Numbered from the stretch's first letter, positions 34,913-47,023 are shown. The stretch: DNA of 64,000 nucleotides from Bryoerythrophyllum caledonicum (GCA_963971425.1 OZ020520.1:24384754-24448753), one strand, 5' to 3'. The notes: generated by a model from the letters alone, not told the origin. Program-made: numbers and translations.

Positions 34913-34924
34913 TGACCACTACAT
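34913..34924. repeat. Left copy of flanking 12-bp direct repeat (target duplication)
   Basis: TGACCACTACAT here and at 45265-45276 sit immediately outside the inverted ends of the 10.3 kb element. MULEs make 8-11 bp duplications, so most of this match is probably the duplication. Confidence 0.72.
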
Positions 34925-35284
34925 CAGCGACGCTATCTTGTGAGCGGCGAGCGGCGAGCATACAAAACTCTAAAAACTGGAAAAAAATCACAGTTTTTTT
35001 TTTTAAATGTAAAATTGTCGGCAATTTGGGCAAAACTATGAATTTTGGAGCATTTTTCTTTTCTAATTGCTAAATTAAGTAAATATCCTATAACCGTGGT
35101 CACTTGTGGAACAATTTTTTTGGACTATTGGGCCTTCTTCTCTTCTCGTGCTTTGGTTATAACGTACATCTAATATCTTTAAATTTAGAATGATCACATT
35201 CAAATCTTGTACATCAGGTTTAAACTTTTTGTTTAGGCACGACAAAATACATTATTTACAAATATCCACTAATTTGGACACAAG

Positions 35285-35410
35285 GTATACTGCAGGGTAT
35301 CACATAGGTATCAAAAGGGTATTGCCTAGGTTTATAACGGGTATCACATAGGCATTACTTGGCTATCATCCATGTGGCATGTATTACAAGGTCATCACGT
35401 GGGCAGTAAA
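35285..35410 (+). repeat. Subterminal GGTATCAC-type repeats, left side of transposon
   Basis: Several copies of GGGTATCACATAGGxAT and related forms are spaced 20-30 bases apart. Similar motifs cluster at 44810-44890 near the other end. They could be transposase binding sites. Confidence 0.55.
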
Positions 35411-35655
35411 TGGGATCACTTACATAAATCCAAAGGGATTTTTGAAAAAGGTTGATAGTCTCCACTTTGAATTCAACTAGTACAAAAATCTCCATTGCGT
35501 ATGGTAGTATATGTGAAGTACGCCAATTAACAAATCATAACAAACTCAATAAGTACATGAGCTAAATTCACATCCACGTCTACAACTCTACAACTCTACA
35601 TCTCAGCAATCTAAGATCGTAGATCTTTTTGAAAAATATGACATCATTGCCTTTC

Positions 35656-37976
35656 TCACTCTTGTTTGGCAATGTTCGCAAGCTCTAGAATTTGCATGAC
35701 TTCGTTGAAGCTGTAGCTTGGAGCATGTATGAATAAGTCCTCTTTGTAATCCATTTTACCAAAGTAACGTAAGATATAATAGACATGCTTGCAATACTTC
35801 CATTGTCCTTTTTTTCTTAACGCCTCTGATTGCATCTTCAAAAAATCAGGGCATGAACACCCCGGAAGGTCCGTAAAGGTGATGCAACAGGACTTGTTCT
35901 TACATGTATGAAGAGTGATAACGCATCCCCATCCGGGATACGGTATGGCATAGAGGTTGGAGACGTAACAATTATTCATAAGAGCGGCTCTTGACCACTT
36001 GTTGCGTTGCTCAGTTGTTGGAACATCTATTGTTCTACGAATCGCATAGCCATTTCGAAAGGTGTGGTAAGAATTCAGGTTCACTGGAACAGAGAAGTGT
36101 GACCGCGGAAGGGGCATGTCCATAGACACTTGGAATTGTCTTCATGGTAAAAGAACTCCATGTTGCTGCAACTGGATACTGCTTCTTCCAATGCTTGTAC
36201 CTCCTACACTGTTAAATTAGTGCTAAATTTCACAGGCAACGTCATTGGAATTACTAGCCAATCAACCACAAATGGTTTTTCGACCCCTTCACACAACAAC
36301 TAATGTCATCGGAACAAAACAAGAATTCAGCTGAGACATTCCGTGGTGATCTGTAATCTTTCTTCATACCGGCATATGTGGGGGCTAGAGTCCCATGACT
36401 ACCACGCCCAACTTTAGTACTGCACTGCTGACTAGTGTGAGCTTGCAAGGCTTGGCATTTTTTAGCAGACTTTTTTGAGAGGCGGGCTATGTGCCACTTC
36501 GATGGATCATAATCTGATTCCAAAATGGATGTAGTATGCTGGACTCCAAAGTCTTGTCTGGTGAAGGCTTCTTCAATACGCGCTCGAGTCACCCTTTGGC
36601 CATCACGAGGGATAGAGTAATTTACCGTATCAGATCTGTGATAATCATGGGCAGACCTAGGTGGCATGTCAAGCTTGCGCTTGGTGGATCCAAAAATTTC
36701 TGCTCCTTCTAAGCCATCCGTCCTGGTTAATAGATCCTCAGCCCCAGGAAAGTTCCTAACAGCCTCAGCAATGAATTTAGAGTCACATGAACGTTACGCA
36801 TACCACAAACAAAGCGTACCTTTGTTCGGACCTTTTCCAAACGTGCCACCTTTCAACCATGTCTGATACATGGTGATCTGCATGAAAGCACGGATGAGGT
36901 CGTCCACGATTGCCGCATACAAACATGTCATTGTATTTTTAGATTGTTGCAGCGACCGGTTGTAGGTTGTTTCCGCAAGGCTGTTTCCGCAAGGTTGCAG
37001 GAAGGCATGTTGGTTCTCTTGTCAAGCGTGAGATCTTGAGAAGGTACAATAAATGTCATAAAAATGATCACAAGTCTCTCTTATATTGAATATGGGAGTT
37101 TTTTAAAGTAATGGGTGATGAGCGCTTACAAGTTGCATAGCAGCGCCCCATTGTCGATATCGGAAGTGCCAGAACGCCATCCAATCCTCTAGAGCACGAC
37201 GGCCAATTTCGGTTGTGGCACATGAAGACGTCCACCATACACAAATTACGTTGTACTATGCTTCAGCCTCCTCTTGAGTCTTTGCGTTCTTCCAGATTTT
37301 GCAAAGGGCGATGTGTTGCTCTCTGAAGCTGGGTAGAATGCTTCTGGTAGTCGCTCGCTAAAGACATTTGGTCCAATGAAATAAGCAAGTCCGTTCTTTG
37401 TTATCCATAGGCTTTTCCTTGTCGCCGGAGGCCTAAACTCGCCAGACCGCGTGCCAATTTGCTCCAGAGCTATCTGCTGTAAAGCCTTTGAAGTTTGTCT
37501 CCTATAGGCCGTGGTTCTTCATTGTGCCATTCAAATTCTCCCAGAACAGTTGTTGGGCTTCAGCGTCCTTCGATTGCATGTCGCACATGGCGATTGTCAT
37601 GACTCTACAATACTTAGTGTCATACACGTGGCATGCCATGGTAGTCCAATCCTTCACTCGCTTTACATGATCAAACATCAACCAACAATCTTGGAGATCC
37701 CCCCTGGTTTGCATACGCTTTACAAGGTCGACACCACTACCTAGACGATCAATAGACATCTTAAAAACGAAAACTTTACCTTCAGATTGACTTGGAAACT
37801 TGTTTTTGTGAATAAACTCGAACTTGGACGATTCTTTCAGATCCATGATGTCCAATTTCCTTCATTGACTTTCTCCGTATTTTAATTAATGCGCGCAGAT
37901 ATAATGCTGATTGTGGGAATCCTGTAGGTCGTGGAGACGAGGTCAGTTCGAGGAGACTCCAGAGCTGGGATGGCAA
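35656..37976 (-). pseudogene. MULE transposase with C-terminal SWIM zinc finger, decayed
   Basis: Read on the minus strand, 37855-37502 has the MULE transposase-like stretch (DWTTMACHVYD, VMTIAMCDMQSKDAEAQQLF). The next 370 bases keep the family's NFKGFTADSSGANW, KERTCLFHW and FWHFRYRQWG blocks but with several stops. 36667-36254 is a basic middle part. 36129-35656 ends with a SWIM zinc finger of form CXCX19CXH (GCSCPDFL…YCKHVYYIL). A donor-like GTAAGC near 37120 suggests an intron between the second and third blocks. Transposases of this class cut at the inverted ends and bind DNA; SWIM fingers are common in plant MULEs and FAR1 relatives. The scattered stops indicate that this copy is inactive. 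Confidence 0.78.
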
Positions 37977-38230
37977 CTAGTGCACGGAGTGACGACAATC
38001 ATGTATGTCATACTCTACTTTGTTGTGAACAATTCTCTTGATTCTGATTCCGCGAACTTCGAAACTAGTCTGCCGTGGATTTCCATGTTTTCAAAAAAAA
38101 TCCTAGTAGCCCGTATATACGATTATTTAGGTAACGGAGTTATTGACACTTTCATCTCCGTTGAGGTGTTGTATATTATATCTACATCTATCCTCTGAAG
38201 TTCATACTTTTGTTATGCTAGCTTTACAGG

Positions 38231-41200
38231 ATGGTTAGGAGGTGTGCAGCTAGGCCTGAAGCTAGTGGGCTATCCAATGAAGAGGTTGCTCTAGCTAAGG
38301 AGAAAGCAGCTCAACGTCAAAGACGTTGAAGAGCAAGAGAGAGGGATTTGGCGGAGCAGTCGCTGCAATTGGCTGTTGCCGGTGAGGACCTTAGTGAGAA
38401 CAATTATGGACGTAGGGATGTGAATAGAGTCTGTGCACGAATTTCTGAATTCATTTTGAAGGAATTCAAAGCTGTTGGCAAGGGTTTAGGGTTCCGACAG
38501 GCTATACTAGAGTCGATTTTGTCTAACAAAATTATAGTTCCCCACTTGCCCAAATGTTGCCCTGACCAGGATGATGCGAAAACTAACCATGCCATCATTT
38601 AATCCTATAGGGTCGAATTGCAGCTCCTCAAATATCCATGCTCTGGAGAAAAACTACTGAGGAGGAAGGCACTATTTGATGCTGCTATTAATACAGATGG
38701 CACAGGAGTACGTGCAATATCAAGGGTCCTTCGTACGAAAAAATGGAACATTGTTGCAGCCATGCATCGACGGCAAAACCTACAATCCACTGGATCGTCG
38801 ATTTTCAAGCTTGTTGAGCGGAGAAAGAGGGCTGGATTGTCGAATCATACAAGAGAGTTTGTGAAGGAGTCGTGATCTAAGGAGACTCGTGTCAGTTCCA
38901 ATAAGAAGGATGTCAAGAGAAAACGGGTAGAAAAGAGAGTGTACGAAAGTCATCCAACGCACTCGCTGCTTGAAAGTCAGGTACTTCACCGCACCCTCTC
39001 TGGTTGTATGTGAATATTCAAGGTGGTCCCATTTGTAATTCGACCACTATCATAGTATGCATGTTTAGTATCTTCAACGTCCCGTTGTTGTCGTCGTTAA
39101 ACATTCCAATAGTCCTTTAATACACATTCCTTGTATCTTTATGTACCCTAGGTTATAATTATATGGTACTTTTTGGTGCGTAATTAATAGCAGTAGTTCA
39201 ATGGAATACATGGTTGGTCCTTGTTGATACTGGTATAGACTCCAATATGCTAAACTTGTCCGCGTACATACTCTCTGTGAGTATGTGATATACTTGTAAA
39301 GTTCGGCCTCATCACCTGCAGTATGTTGTGATACCAAAGTAGTCCTCTGCAATAGGCTTCGATTATTCCACAACACACCCTTCAAGTAGAGTTATAGACA
39401 CTTTGTGAATACTATTGAGGTTATTCAATGTCCCCACATAGTCTATAGCTATACTTGTGACACTAGACTATGGTATCCTGGATCACAGTTTACTTTGCTA
39501 AAATACTCTAATATACTTTGTACAAGTAGTTGTAATACTTATCTACTCATTTGCACAGTATAAAAAGACAAGGTATGTACTCACATGTTTAAGTCAGGAT
39601 GTATACTTTTAGTTTATTGACATACCTTTGTAGTCTGATGTCATACTTCTATAGTTGTTGTACATACTCGTGAGGTATATTTTGTACATTGTTGACATGC
39701 GATTTGGGCACTGTCTTTGGCAGACGTCCTTGTACGAGAGGTTCAAGGCTGCACATCCTAACACGAGTACAAAACTGGAAAAAAAAAACCACACTCGATT
39801 TGGACCACGCTGTCGAAACAGTCAACATTGTTCCTAAATCGGGCTGTCCCGGGGTTTCTGGCCATAACTCCCTCATTTTGGGGATTTTTTGCACGTGTAA
39901 TATACCGTTGAAAGCGTCTTGAAAACACGCATCCAACGGTATATTACACGGTATATTACTTAGCATGGATGATTTGCGTGTTTTCAAAAAATTCAGCGAC
40001 CCCTAAGAACCACCTTCGGATCCGAAGGTGGTTTTCAAGGGTCACATAATTTTTTGAAAACGTGGAACTCCGCAGAGCTTGAATGTAGGTTGCCGTAGAT
40101 TTCCATGTTTTCAAAAATTTCTGTGACCCACATAAACCACCTTCAGATCCGAAGGTGGTTTCCAAGGCTCACAAAAAAATTTCGAAACATGGAACTCCGC
40201 GGAGCTCGAATGTGGGCTGCCAAGGATTTATGTGTTTTCAAAAAATTTAGTGACCCTTGAGAACCACCTTCGGATCGAAAGGTGGTTTTCAAGGGCCACT
40301 AAATTTTTTGAAAACGTGGAACTCCACGGAGCTCGAGAGTCAAATGTGGGCTGCCGTGGATTTCCATGTTTTCAAAAAATTCTATCACCCATGAAAACCA
40401 CCTTTGGATCCGAAGGTGGTTTTCAAAGGTCACCAAAAAATTTCGAAACATGGAACTCTGTGAAGCTCGAATGTGGGTTGCCAAGGATTTCTGTGTTTTC
40501 AAAAAATTCAGTGACCCTTGAGAACCACCTTCGGATCCGAAGGTGGTTTTCAAGGGTCACTGAATTTTTTGAAAACGTGGAACTCCACGGAGCTTGAGAG
40601 TCGAATGTGGGCTACCGTGGATTCCCATGTTTTCAAAAAATTTTGTGACCCATGAAAACCACCTTCGGATCCGAAGGTGGTTTTCAAGGGTCACCAAAAA
40701 AATTCGAAACATGGAACTCCGCGGAGCTCGAATGTGGGCTGCCTTGGATTTCCATGTTTTCAAAAATTTCCGCGATGCTTGAAAACCACCTTCAGATCCG
40801 AAGGTGGTTTTCAAAGGTCACCAAATTTTTTGAAAACGTGGAACTCCGCGGAGCTCGAATGTGGGCTACCGTGGATTTCCATGTTTTCAAAAAATTCAGT
40901 GACTCCAACAAACCACTTTTGGATCCGAAGGTGGTTTTTAAAGGTCACTGAATTTTTTTAAATCATGGAAGTCTGTGGGATTTGAATGTAGAATCCCGTG
41001 GATTTCTTTGCTTTCAAAAATTCCGGTGACCCTTGAAAACCACCTTTGGATCCGAAGGTGGTTTTCAAAGGTCACTGAAATTTTTCAAAACTTGGAAATA
41101 CCCATTCCTTGTATAAATTTGGTTGCAAGTGCATTTTTCTTTCTCGTACCTTAGCTCTTGTAAGAAGCTCCCAGTTCGTCCTGATTAATTCTTGCCTTTC

Positions 41201-44200
41201 GATGCATAGTTCATATTATTTGAATGCGTGGTGATATGCATGATTTGAATCCTTGCGTTTTGGTAGCTTCACTGATTATCACCTGGGTGTTCATAGATTT
41301 GAGACGGAGAGTTTCTAATAGTTTGTTAAATCAATGCAAACTACAGACGTGCATATGGGCTCCTCCTCAAGGGGTGATGGTAACAATATGGTTCTTCAAG
41401 TTTTGGAATTTGGGGAAGATCCAGGGTTGAAGACCACCGCGCTGGCATTACGGAGGTCCTTGCGTGGGACTTCTTACGACGTCCTGCAGAAGTCTACTTA
41501 CAAGGACACTCTCGTTACTGGCAATGGTGAGGACCGCGAAGGGAGTTCTGCTGAGTTGGTGAGTAAGTGCACAGATGCGGTGCAGAAGAAGGTCTCATGT
41601 CAAACCAATTTCAATCGACTATTGATAGTTGCCAATCCGGCCAATGGCGAAGACTTCTTCAAAGAGTTTTGATCTTTTAAGTTTTCTTACTGACCATAGT
41701 CCTATTCATTGTTTCTCATATTTTTTATTTCCAAATTAGTTTGAATGTATACCAAATTAACACAAGACTTTGTGTGTCTTTTGTTTAGGTGTTGCGCCAT
41801 TTTGACATTTACCAGTTCAAGCCGGAGATGACATTGGAGTAGTTACAACTCTTTTATACCGCTAAGGTGCCATTAAAATTCAAGGCGCGCTGGTGCAAAT
41901 GGTGGAACATGAGCAAGTTGAGCAGGGAGGAGTATCACTTCCCAAAATCTCCAGCCTCAGACATAAGTCTTTGGGGGTGGATCGATAGAGCTGCCTTCTG
42001 GGCTGGGGTAAGTTTCCCAAATCATTGGATTTTAGTTAATTTAGATTTTCATTGCTAATATTTTCTTTGTCTAACTTGTTGTTTAGTTGGTTTCAGCTGG
42101 AAGACAAATGTGAGAAGAAATTTGCGGAGATTGTCCAGGAGGACAATCTTGTCATCGAGACGGAAGGACTTCCCAATCCCGTGAAAGGGATTGGAGCATG
42201 GATCAAATCGTGGAGCATAAGGCTGTGGGACAAAGCATTTTCTGCCCAATGTATGGAGAAGAAGATTGGGTTCACGAAAACCGAGGAGTTTCTAACACAG
42301 CCCGAGTGTGAGAGATCGATGAAGAGGGCATTGCTTTGCTACTTTTGGAGAGAGCTTATTGCCAAGGGAGCCATGCTCCCGAAAAACTTCCGATTCGCTT
42401 GAATATGTAGACGGATCCCACTGATGTCCAATGCATCTTCACGGAGGCACAATTGCGACGCTTCTCTCATCACCACTTAGAGCAGTGCCCTTGGTTCTTG
42501 GAGCTGAAGGATTTTGATCCTACCTCAGGCGAGGAGATGCAGCTAAGGTCTCGTTGTGACTCCTTACCCGTCTCAGATGGTAATGACGGGATGTTTCCTC
42601 CATCGGTCCCCTCAATGGCTGCGCAATTGGATGTAGAGTTGTCTCTTAAGGAGAGAGAGGCTGCAGCTACAAAGGCGGCGGCTAAGGCGGCGGAGAAAGA
42701 AGCCCTCAGGGTGGTGAAGGAGACCGCCAAGACACTGAAGAAGGAAGTCAATGAGAGGAACAAAGAGCTGGCAGCGTTGGTGTTGAGGGAGGGACCCGAG
42801 AAGCTCATGGCTCAATTTGGGGTGGATGCATCGCTTGCCATTCTAGTTGCGGTCGCACCATTGCAAGGAATTTTGTCCTCAGCTAGTAGTCGGCCCTCAA
42901 CATTCATTACGAAGCCTTTACAGATAGTGTACACGATCCCAGTGATCAAACAAGTTGATTCTTCTCTTGGAGTGTGGGTGATGTGTGAGAGTGCCTTCTC
43001 CATGATGCCTCTCTTTGACGATATCTCTGAAGATGTTGACTACCCCCCGGTTTGGACCGAGTTGGGCCAGTTTGCGAAGGCGCATGTTGGCTCTAGGCTC
43101 CGAACCGTGCGTGGAGATCCTTGCAATCTTGGTTTGGTGGACATGGTGATCATAGACGTGGCGGTGGGGTTGCCAGTCCCAAGGATTCATTGTGGCACTA
43201 AAGTGCCTAGTTGGAACAAACATCCAACTCAACTGAATGAGAGAGGCAAGAAGGAATCTCCTTTCATTTACCGTTGTTTTGAGATGGCGGAGGAGCTGCT
43301 TTGTGACGGAGCGCCGCTCATCGTGTTTTATCAGGACTCGAAGTTCATTTCCAATTAACTTCTTCGTTGGGCAGATTGGGCAGAATTCGTCGAGGAGACA
43401 AAGTGGTTAGCTATTAATGGCTTGCCACTCTCGCACGATGGACAGCCCACACGCACTTACAAGTGCTTCATGGTGAAGTGCTTTGTAAGAAAGTCCAAGT
43501 CAACAACCCTTTTTCTTTCCATGACAGGGTGAAGCTGATTCGCGAAGGGATTCAACTGTCCTCGGATGGTCACTTGACCAATCTTATTACATAAGACACG
43601 CCGACGATGAGAAGAACCACCATGGAGCCATGGCGGAGAGCTCGGGAGAAGTCTTCGAACCTCATGGAGGCTTTGATTGACCTTTGCACCCAGGAGGACG
43701 ACGTAGTTTTTGATTTGACAGCATCTACTGGTAAGTATTCTTACTAAGTCGAATTGTATTATCCTTCATTGTATTACAACTCTAGTACTAATTATTTTTT
43801 TTATCTTGTAAAGGGGCATCAATCAAGGCTTGCAAGGCTCTAAAGCGCCACATCTTGGCATTCGAGTCTAACCCGGATTTGGTTGAGGGGGTCCTCCGAC
43901 CCTTCATTCCGAGATCGGTGGAGGTGGAGTCAGCAATGGCACTAGCGCTGCAGGAGGAGTCTCGTAAGCGCCCATTGGAGCTCGATGAAGATGAGCCAGA
44001 GGTGAAGACGGTTTGCAAGAGAACTTGTAAGTAAGTTCTCTACTTCTTTGGTGAATTTTGCATCAGTGTGATCTAGAGAGTTTGTAATTTTATTTCTGAC
44101 TATAACAACACAATTGCTTTGGTTTTTTGCAGTTAGTCGAGGTCATTGATGGCTTCACCATCAACAACGCGGGCGGGGATGTTGTTAAGGTTGTCAAAGC

Positions 44201-44424
44201 TGGTTATTAGCCCGCCGCGGACATATGATTTGGCTCCTTGGGATGGTGGTGTTGCAAATGCGATGGCAGCACAATCATCCGCTCCAAGCATTCCCCGAGC
44301 ACCCCATCATAGGTCCATCGCAAGGCAGTTTGTAGACGATGAGGCTGATGGTAGTGGATCAAACAGTAGTGCCCCTTGTTTGGACGAGGATGACTTTTTT
44401 GACTTTTTGGCGGAGGACTTGTAA
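38231..44424 (+). pseudogene. Beta-class DNA methyltransferase-like gene carried by the transposon
   Basis: A phase-2 block (38231-38980, stops at 38327, 38600 and 38873) ends at a CAG|GTACTT donor. It encodes a helical, basic domain of unknown type. After a 2.3 kb intron-like stretch full of satellite, coding-like blocks follow: 41334-41672, 41789-42007, 42097-42402, 42453-43358 and its continuation to about 43540, then 43600-43730, 43814-44030 and 44146-44424. The later blocks carry VDMVIIDVAVGLP at the place of the DPPY motif, and after that EKSSNLMEALIDL and VFDLTASTG|ASIKACKALKRHILAFESN, the shape of the FxGxG (AdoMet) motif. Motif order IV before I is that of beta-class N4-cytosine/N6-adenine methylases. 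Coiled coil at 42640-42790. Frameshifts and stops mark decay. Confidence 0.66.
39985..41095. repeat. Palindromic satellite, about nine units of 124-135 bp
   Basis: Each unit carries an inverted repeat centred on CCTTCGGATCCGAAGG, extended on both sides (GAAAACCACCTTC…GAAGGTGGTTTTC, with GTGACCC/GGGTCAC flanks in most). Centres lie near 40015, 40145, 40270, 40405, 40530, 40665, 40795, 40920 and 41050. A smaller palindrome CTCCGCGGAG sits between them. The array lies inside the intron-like gap of the methyltransferase-like gene. ORFs across it are by-products. Confidence 0.88.
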
Positions 44425-44809
44425 TTCCTCTATTTGGATTGTTTTTTAAATTTCATATGGGGCCTACTTTTGTTTGATATCATCTTTGTAATTGTTGGAG
44501 TCTTTTTGTGCATATGTCGATGTCCCATCTTATATTAATTAAAACACATGGAATGATTTAACACATTACCGAACAACTCTATTCCATTATTCGATCCATC
44601 CAAAAAACCAAGGTATTGTTGTGTACTACATGTAGACAAAACTGAGTACTATATGTAATTCATAAGAAATTGTAGTAATTTAGAGAATTTTACAGTACGT
44701 TGCACAACATGAACGTGTTTTTGTGCTTCGTACCATAGGCAATCGTCAGTATCAAACACTTTTTATTGAAGTATGTCAAATTTTCAATTAAAGGTGGTTC
44801 CCACACCAC

Positions 44810-44890
44810 GGGTATCACCTAGGTATTATATGGATATCGCCCCGGTATTATATGGGTATCATCTATGTATTGTAAGGGTATGGCCTTCCA
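44810..44890 (+). repeat. Subterminal GGTATCAC-type repeats, right side of transposon
   Basis: GGGTATCACCTAGGTATTATATGG and related forms recur three times in 80 bases (motif quoted in pieces: GGGTATCACC, TAGGTATTAT). They are the counterpart of the cluster at 35285-35410. Confidence 0.55.
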
Positions 44891-45264
44891 TTAATGATTA
44901 ATCCTTTTAATTTTAAAATTATTGGGAGAGTTCCATTCTCAATGAAATAAATACAAATACAACCAATGAGTAATTCAAACCTGTTTTGTTACCCTAACCT
45001 AAATACCAAACCCATAAGTGCCCCTTTCAATTTGAAGAAAAATTGTTGCTCTAAGACCATCAAGCTGTCAACAATTCAGACTTCAATATGTCCAAATATT
45101 GTAGAGTTTTACATGATTTTTTACATATGTCAAGATAGACTAAATATAACCTACGGCCATAGGCGTTGCTTTCAAATTTTGTAAAAAAATTGTGGAAAAA
45201 AAACAATAAAATTCAGTGCTCACCGCTCGCCGCTCACCGCTCACCGCTCACAAGATAGCAATCC

Positions 45265-45276
45265 TGACCACTACAT
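45265..45276. repeat. Right copy of flanking 12-bp direct repeat (target duplication)
   Basis: TGACCACTACAT, identical to 34913-34924, directly outside the right inverted end. Confidence 0.72.
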
Positions 45277-47023
45277 ATTGTAGTTGTATTCAACAATATA
45301 AACTAAAATAAATCTACTAGCATACAAATGAAGATGATATATGAATCATATGATAGTTTTACACTATGACATGCCTCATGCAATGATTTTATTTTGGAAT
45401 ATGTTAGACGAGACAAAAAAAACTCTTTAATGTTGCTTCCATTTTATTCCACCTAAACAAGAAGTTCAATTCAGCTTATGTTGGATGTTTATTAAAGGTG
45501 CAACAATTATGTTCAACTTCTAATGAAATAATCAAAATCTTTTCTTTTTCTTTTTAAGAATCTTTCTATATCGATTTATCCATTTTTTAATAATTTAATC
45601 AACTTATTTCTTCAAAGATAAACTTCAAATTTGCCTGCAACAGTGAACTGATGAATTTTTCATAGAAATGAACCAAGGTATTTGTTTCATACTATGACTC
45701 ATATTGCATTGTCTTGTAATTGATATTGCAATTTCATATCTTTAACCCCAAAGGTACGGTGACAGTTTCACACCAAAAACACTTCCAAATTGTTGGATTT
45801 TAGTGTTGTGAACAAAGAAGGAAAAAAATTATATACCTGGCTTGGACCGTAGGATCTAAATAAAGATTGATTTATTAAATTACTTACATAATTTCATAAA
45901 CTTTGACCACACGGATTGAAAGATTATAGTGTTTGAAGTCAAGGAAATGGTTCATTTTCCTCCCTGCGTTCAGTGGATCACCAGACTTTGACTTCACTTG
46001 GTGTCAAATTTTTGCACTACTCAAGGTCTAAATCCATTACCACCTTGTTAAGCATGATGTTAGTTCCTTATACACCAATTTTAGAGGTAGAAGAGGGATG
46101 TAGCATATTTAAAACAATTGTGCAAGGAGTGGAGGTTCAAAATTTGCTAATTCACTTTTTTTTGACAATATGAAGGGAAACAATATTACTTCCAAGTATT
46201 GAAATTCTCACATTCAATAGAGTGTCCAAGAAAAAGTTTTTGAAGGTGCCCGAGGTGCCCGAGGTGCCCGCTCTCCCCATTTGAAATTTAAAACTCTATA
46301 CATTTTTCATCAATTGTCCAATTCATGAAAAAATTGTTCTCCCAAAGGTCTTAGTAATGCCCTTCTACAATAAAATTTTTAAAGAGGAATGGTGGAAATT
46401 GACACCATAGAAACTTGACCAAACTTTCAAAAAGCCCATTTTTGACACTTGGTCCTTTAAGGGTTAATTTATCCTATGAGACACATAATTCTCTACTTCC
46501 CACCTTTCAAACTTTGGCTTTTAAATTTCATTGAGATTTTCATATGATATAAAAATGATCAATCTTAGATGCATCTATACTACATATTAATATATTGTAT
46601 AATAACTATCACAAATACAGACGGTAACAACAATGGTGAAAAAAAAAGCAATTGTACAATGAAATTAGAATTTTGAAAAACACTCACTCATATTCACATG
46701 TCTTACCATTATAATCTTGTAAATTTACCACACTATTGAACCAAATTTTTACAAGGTGATTGTAATTTTGGTTGTAAGTTTGATTAAATAAGAATGATGA
46801 AAGATAGTCATTATATCATAAAATCACAATGTTATTATACTATGTTGCCACATTCCAAACCTTTTTTCAAGCATTCTTTAAAAGACATGAGTAGTGTCGT
46901 TAGACTCCTCAAGGCTTCACATAATTACAATTTTAGAAATGGGATAACATCAACGAAACTTGTCGATAATCAAGAGTACGTACAAGTGAACTATTTGTCG
47001 TAATGGAATTTTCATGAAAGTGA
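45277..47023. other. AT-rich intergenic region
   Basis: No gene seen. 45981-46135 resembles 33700-33960 in two blocks (CTTTGACTTCAxTTGGTGTCAAA and GTAGAAGAxGGGxTxTAGCATATT). A triplicated GGTGCCCGA motif occurs at 46246-46270. Confidence 0.5.

Larger units (their letters stand above)
34925..45264. mobile_element. 10.3 kb MULE-type DNA transposon with a methyltransferase-like cargo gene
   Basis: The ends are inverted: left CAGCGACGCTATCTTGTGAGCGG; the right end reversed reads GGATTGCTATCTTGTGAGCGG, each followed by tandem GAGCGGC/GAGCGGT units. A 12-bp direct repeat flanks them. Inside, the minus strand codes for a decayed MULE transposase with a SWIM zinc finger (35656-37976), and the plus strand for a decayed beta-class DNA methyltransferase-like gene (38231-44424). 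Subterminal regions at both ends carry GGTATCACxTAGGTAT motifs. The inverted repeats are short for a classical MULE, as in the non-TIR or VANDAL-like types. Both genes contain stops, so the copy is non-autonomous. Confidence 0.78.

Noticed and set aside
40232-40961. Several 60-120 codon frames on both strands within the satellite
   Set aside because: They only translate the repeat unit (KTTFGSEGGF-type repeats) and have no independent support.
39985-41095. Possible CRISPR-like array
   Set aside because: The repeats are about 130 bp palindromic satellite units without unique spacers, in a plant nuclear context.
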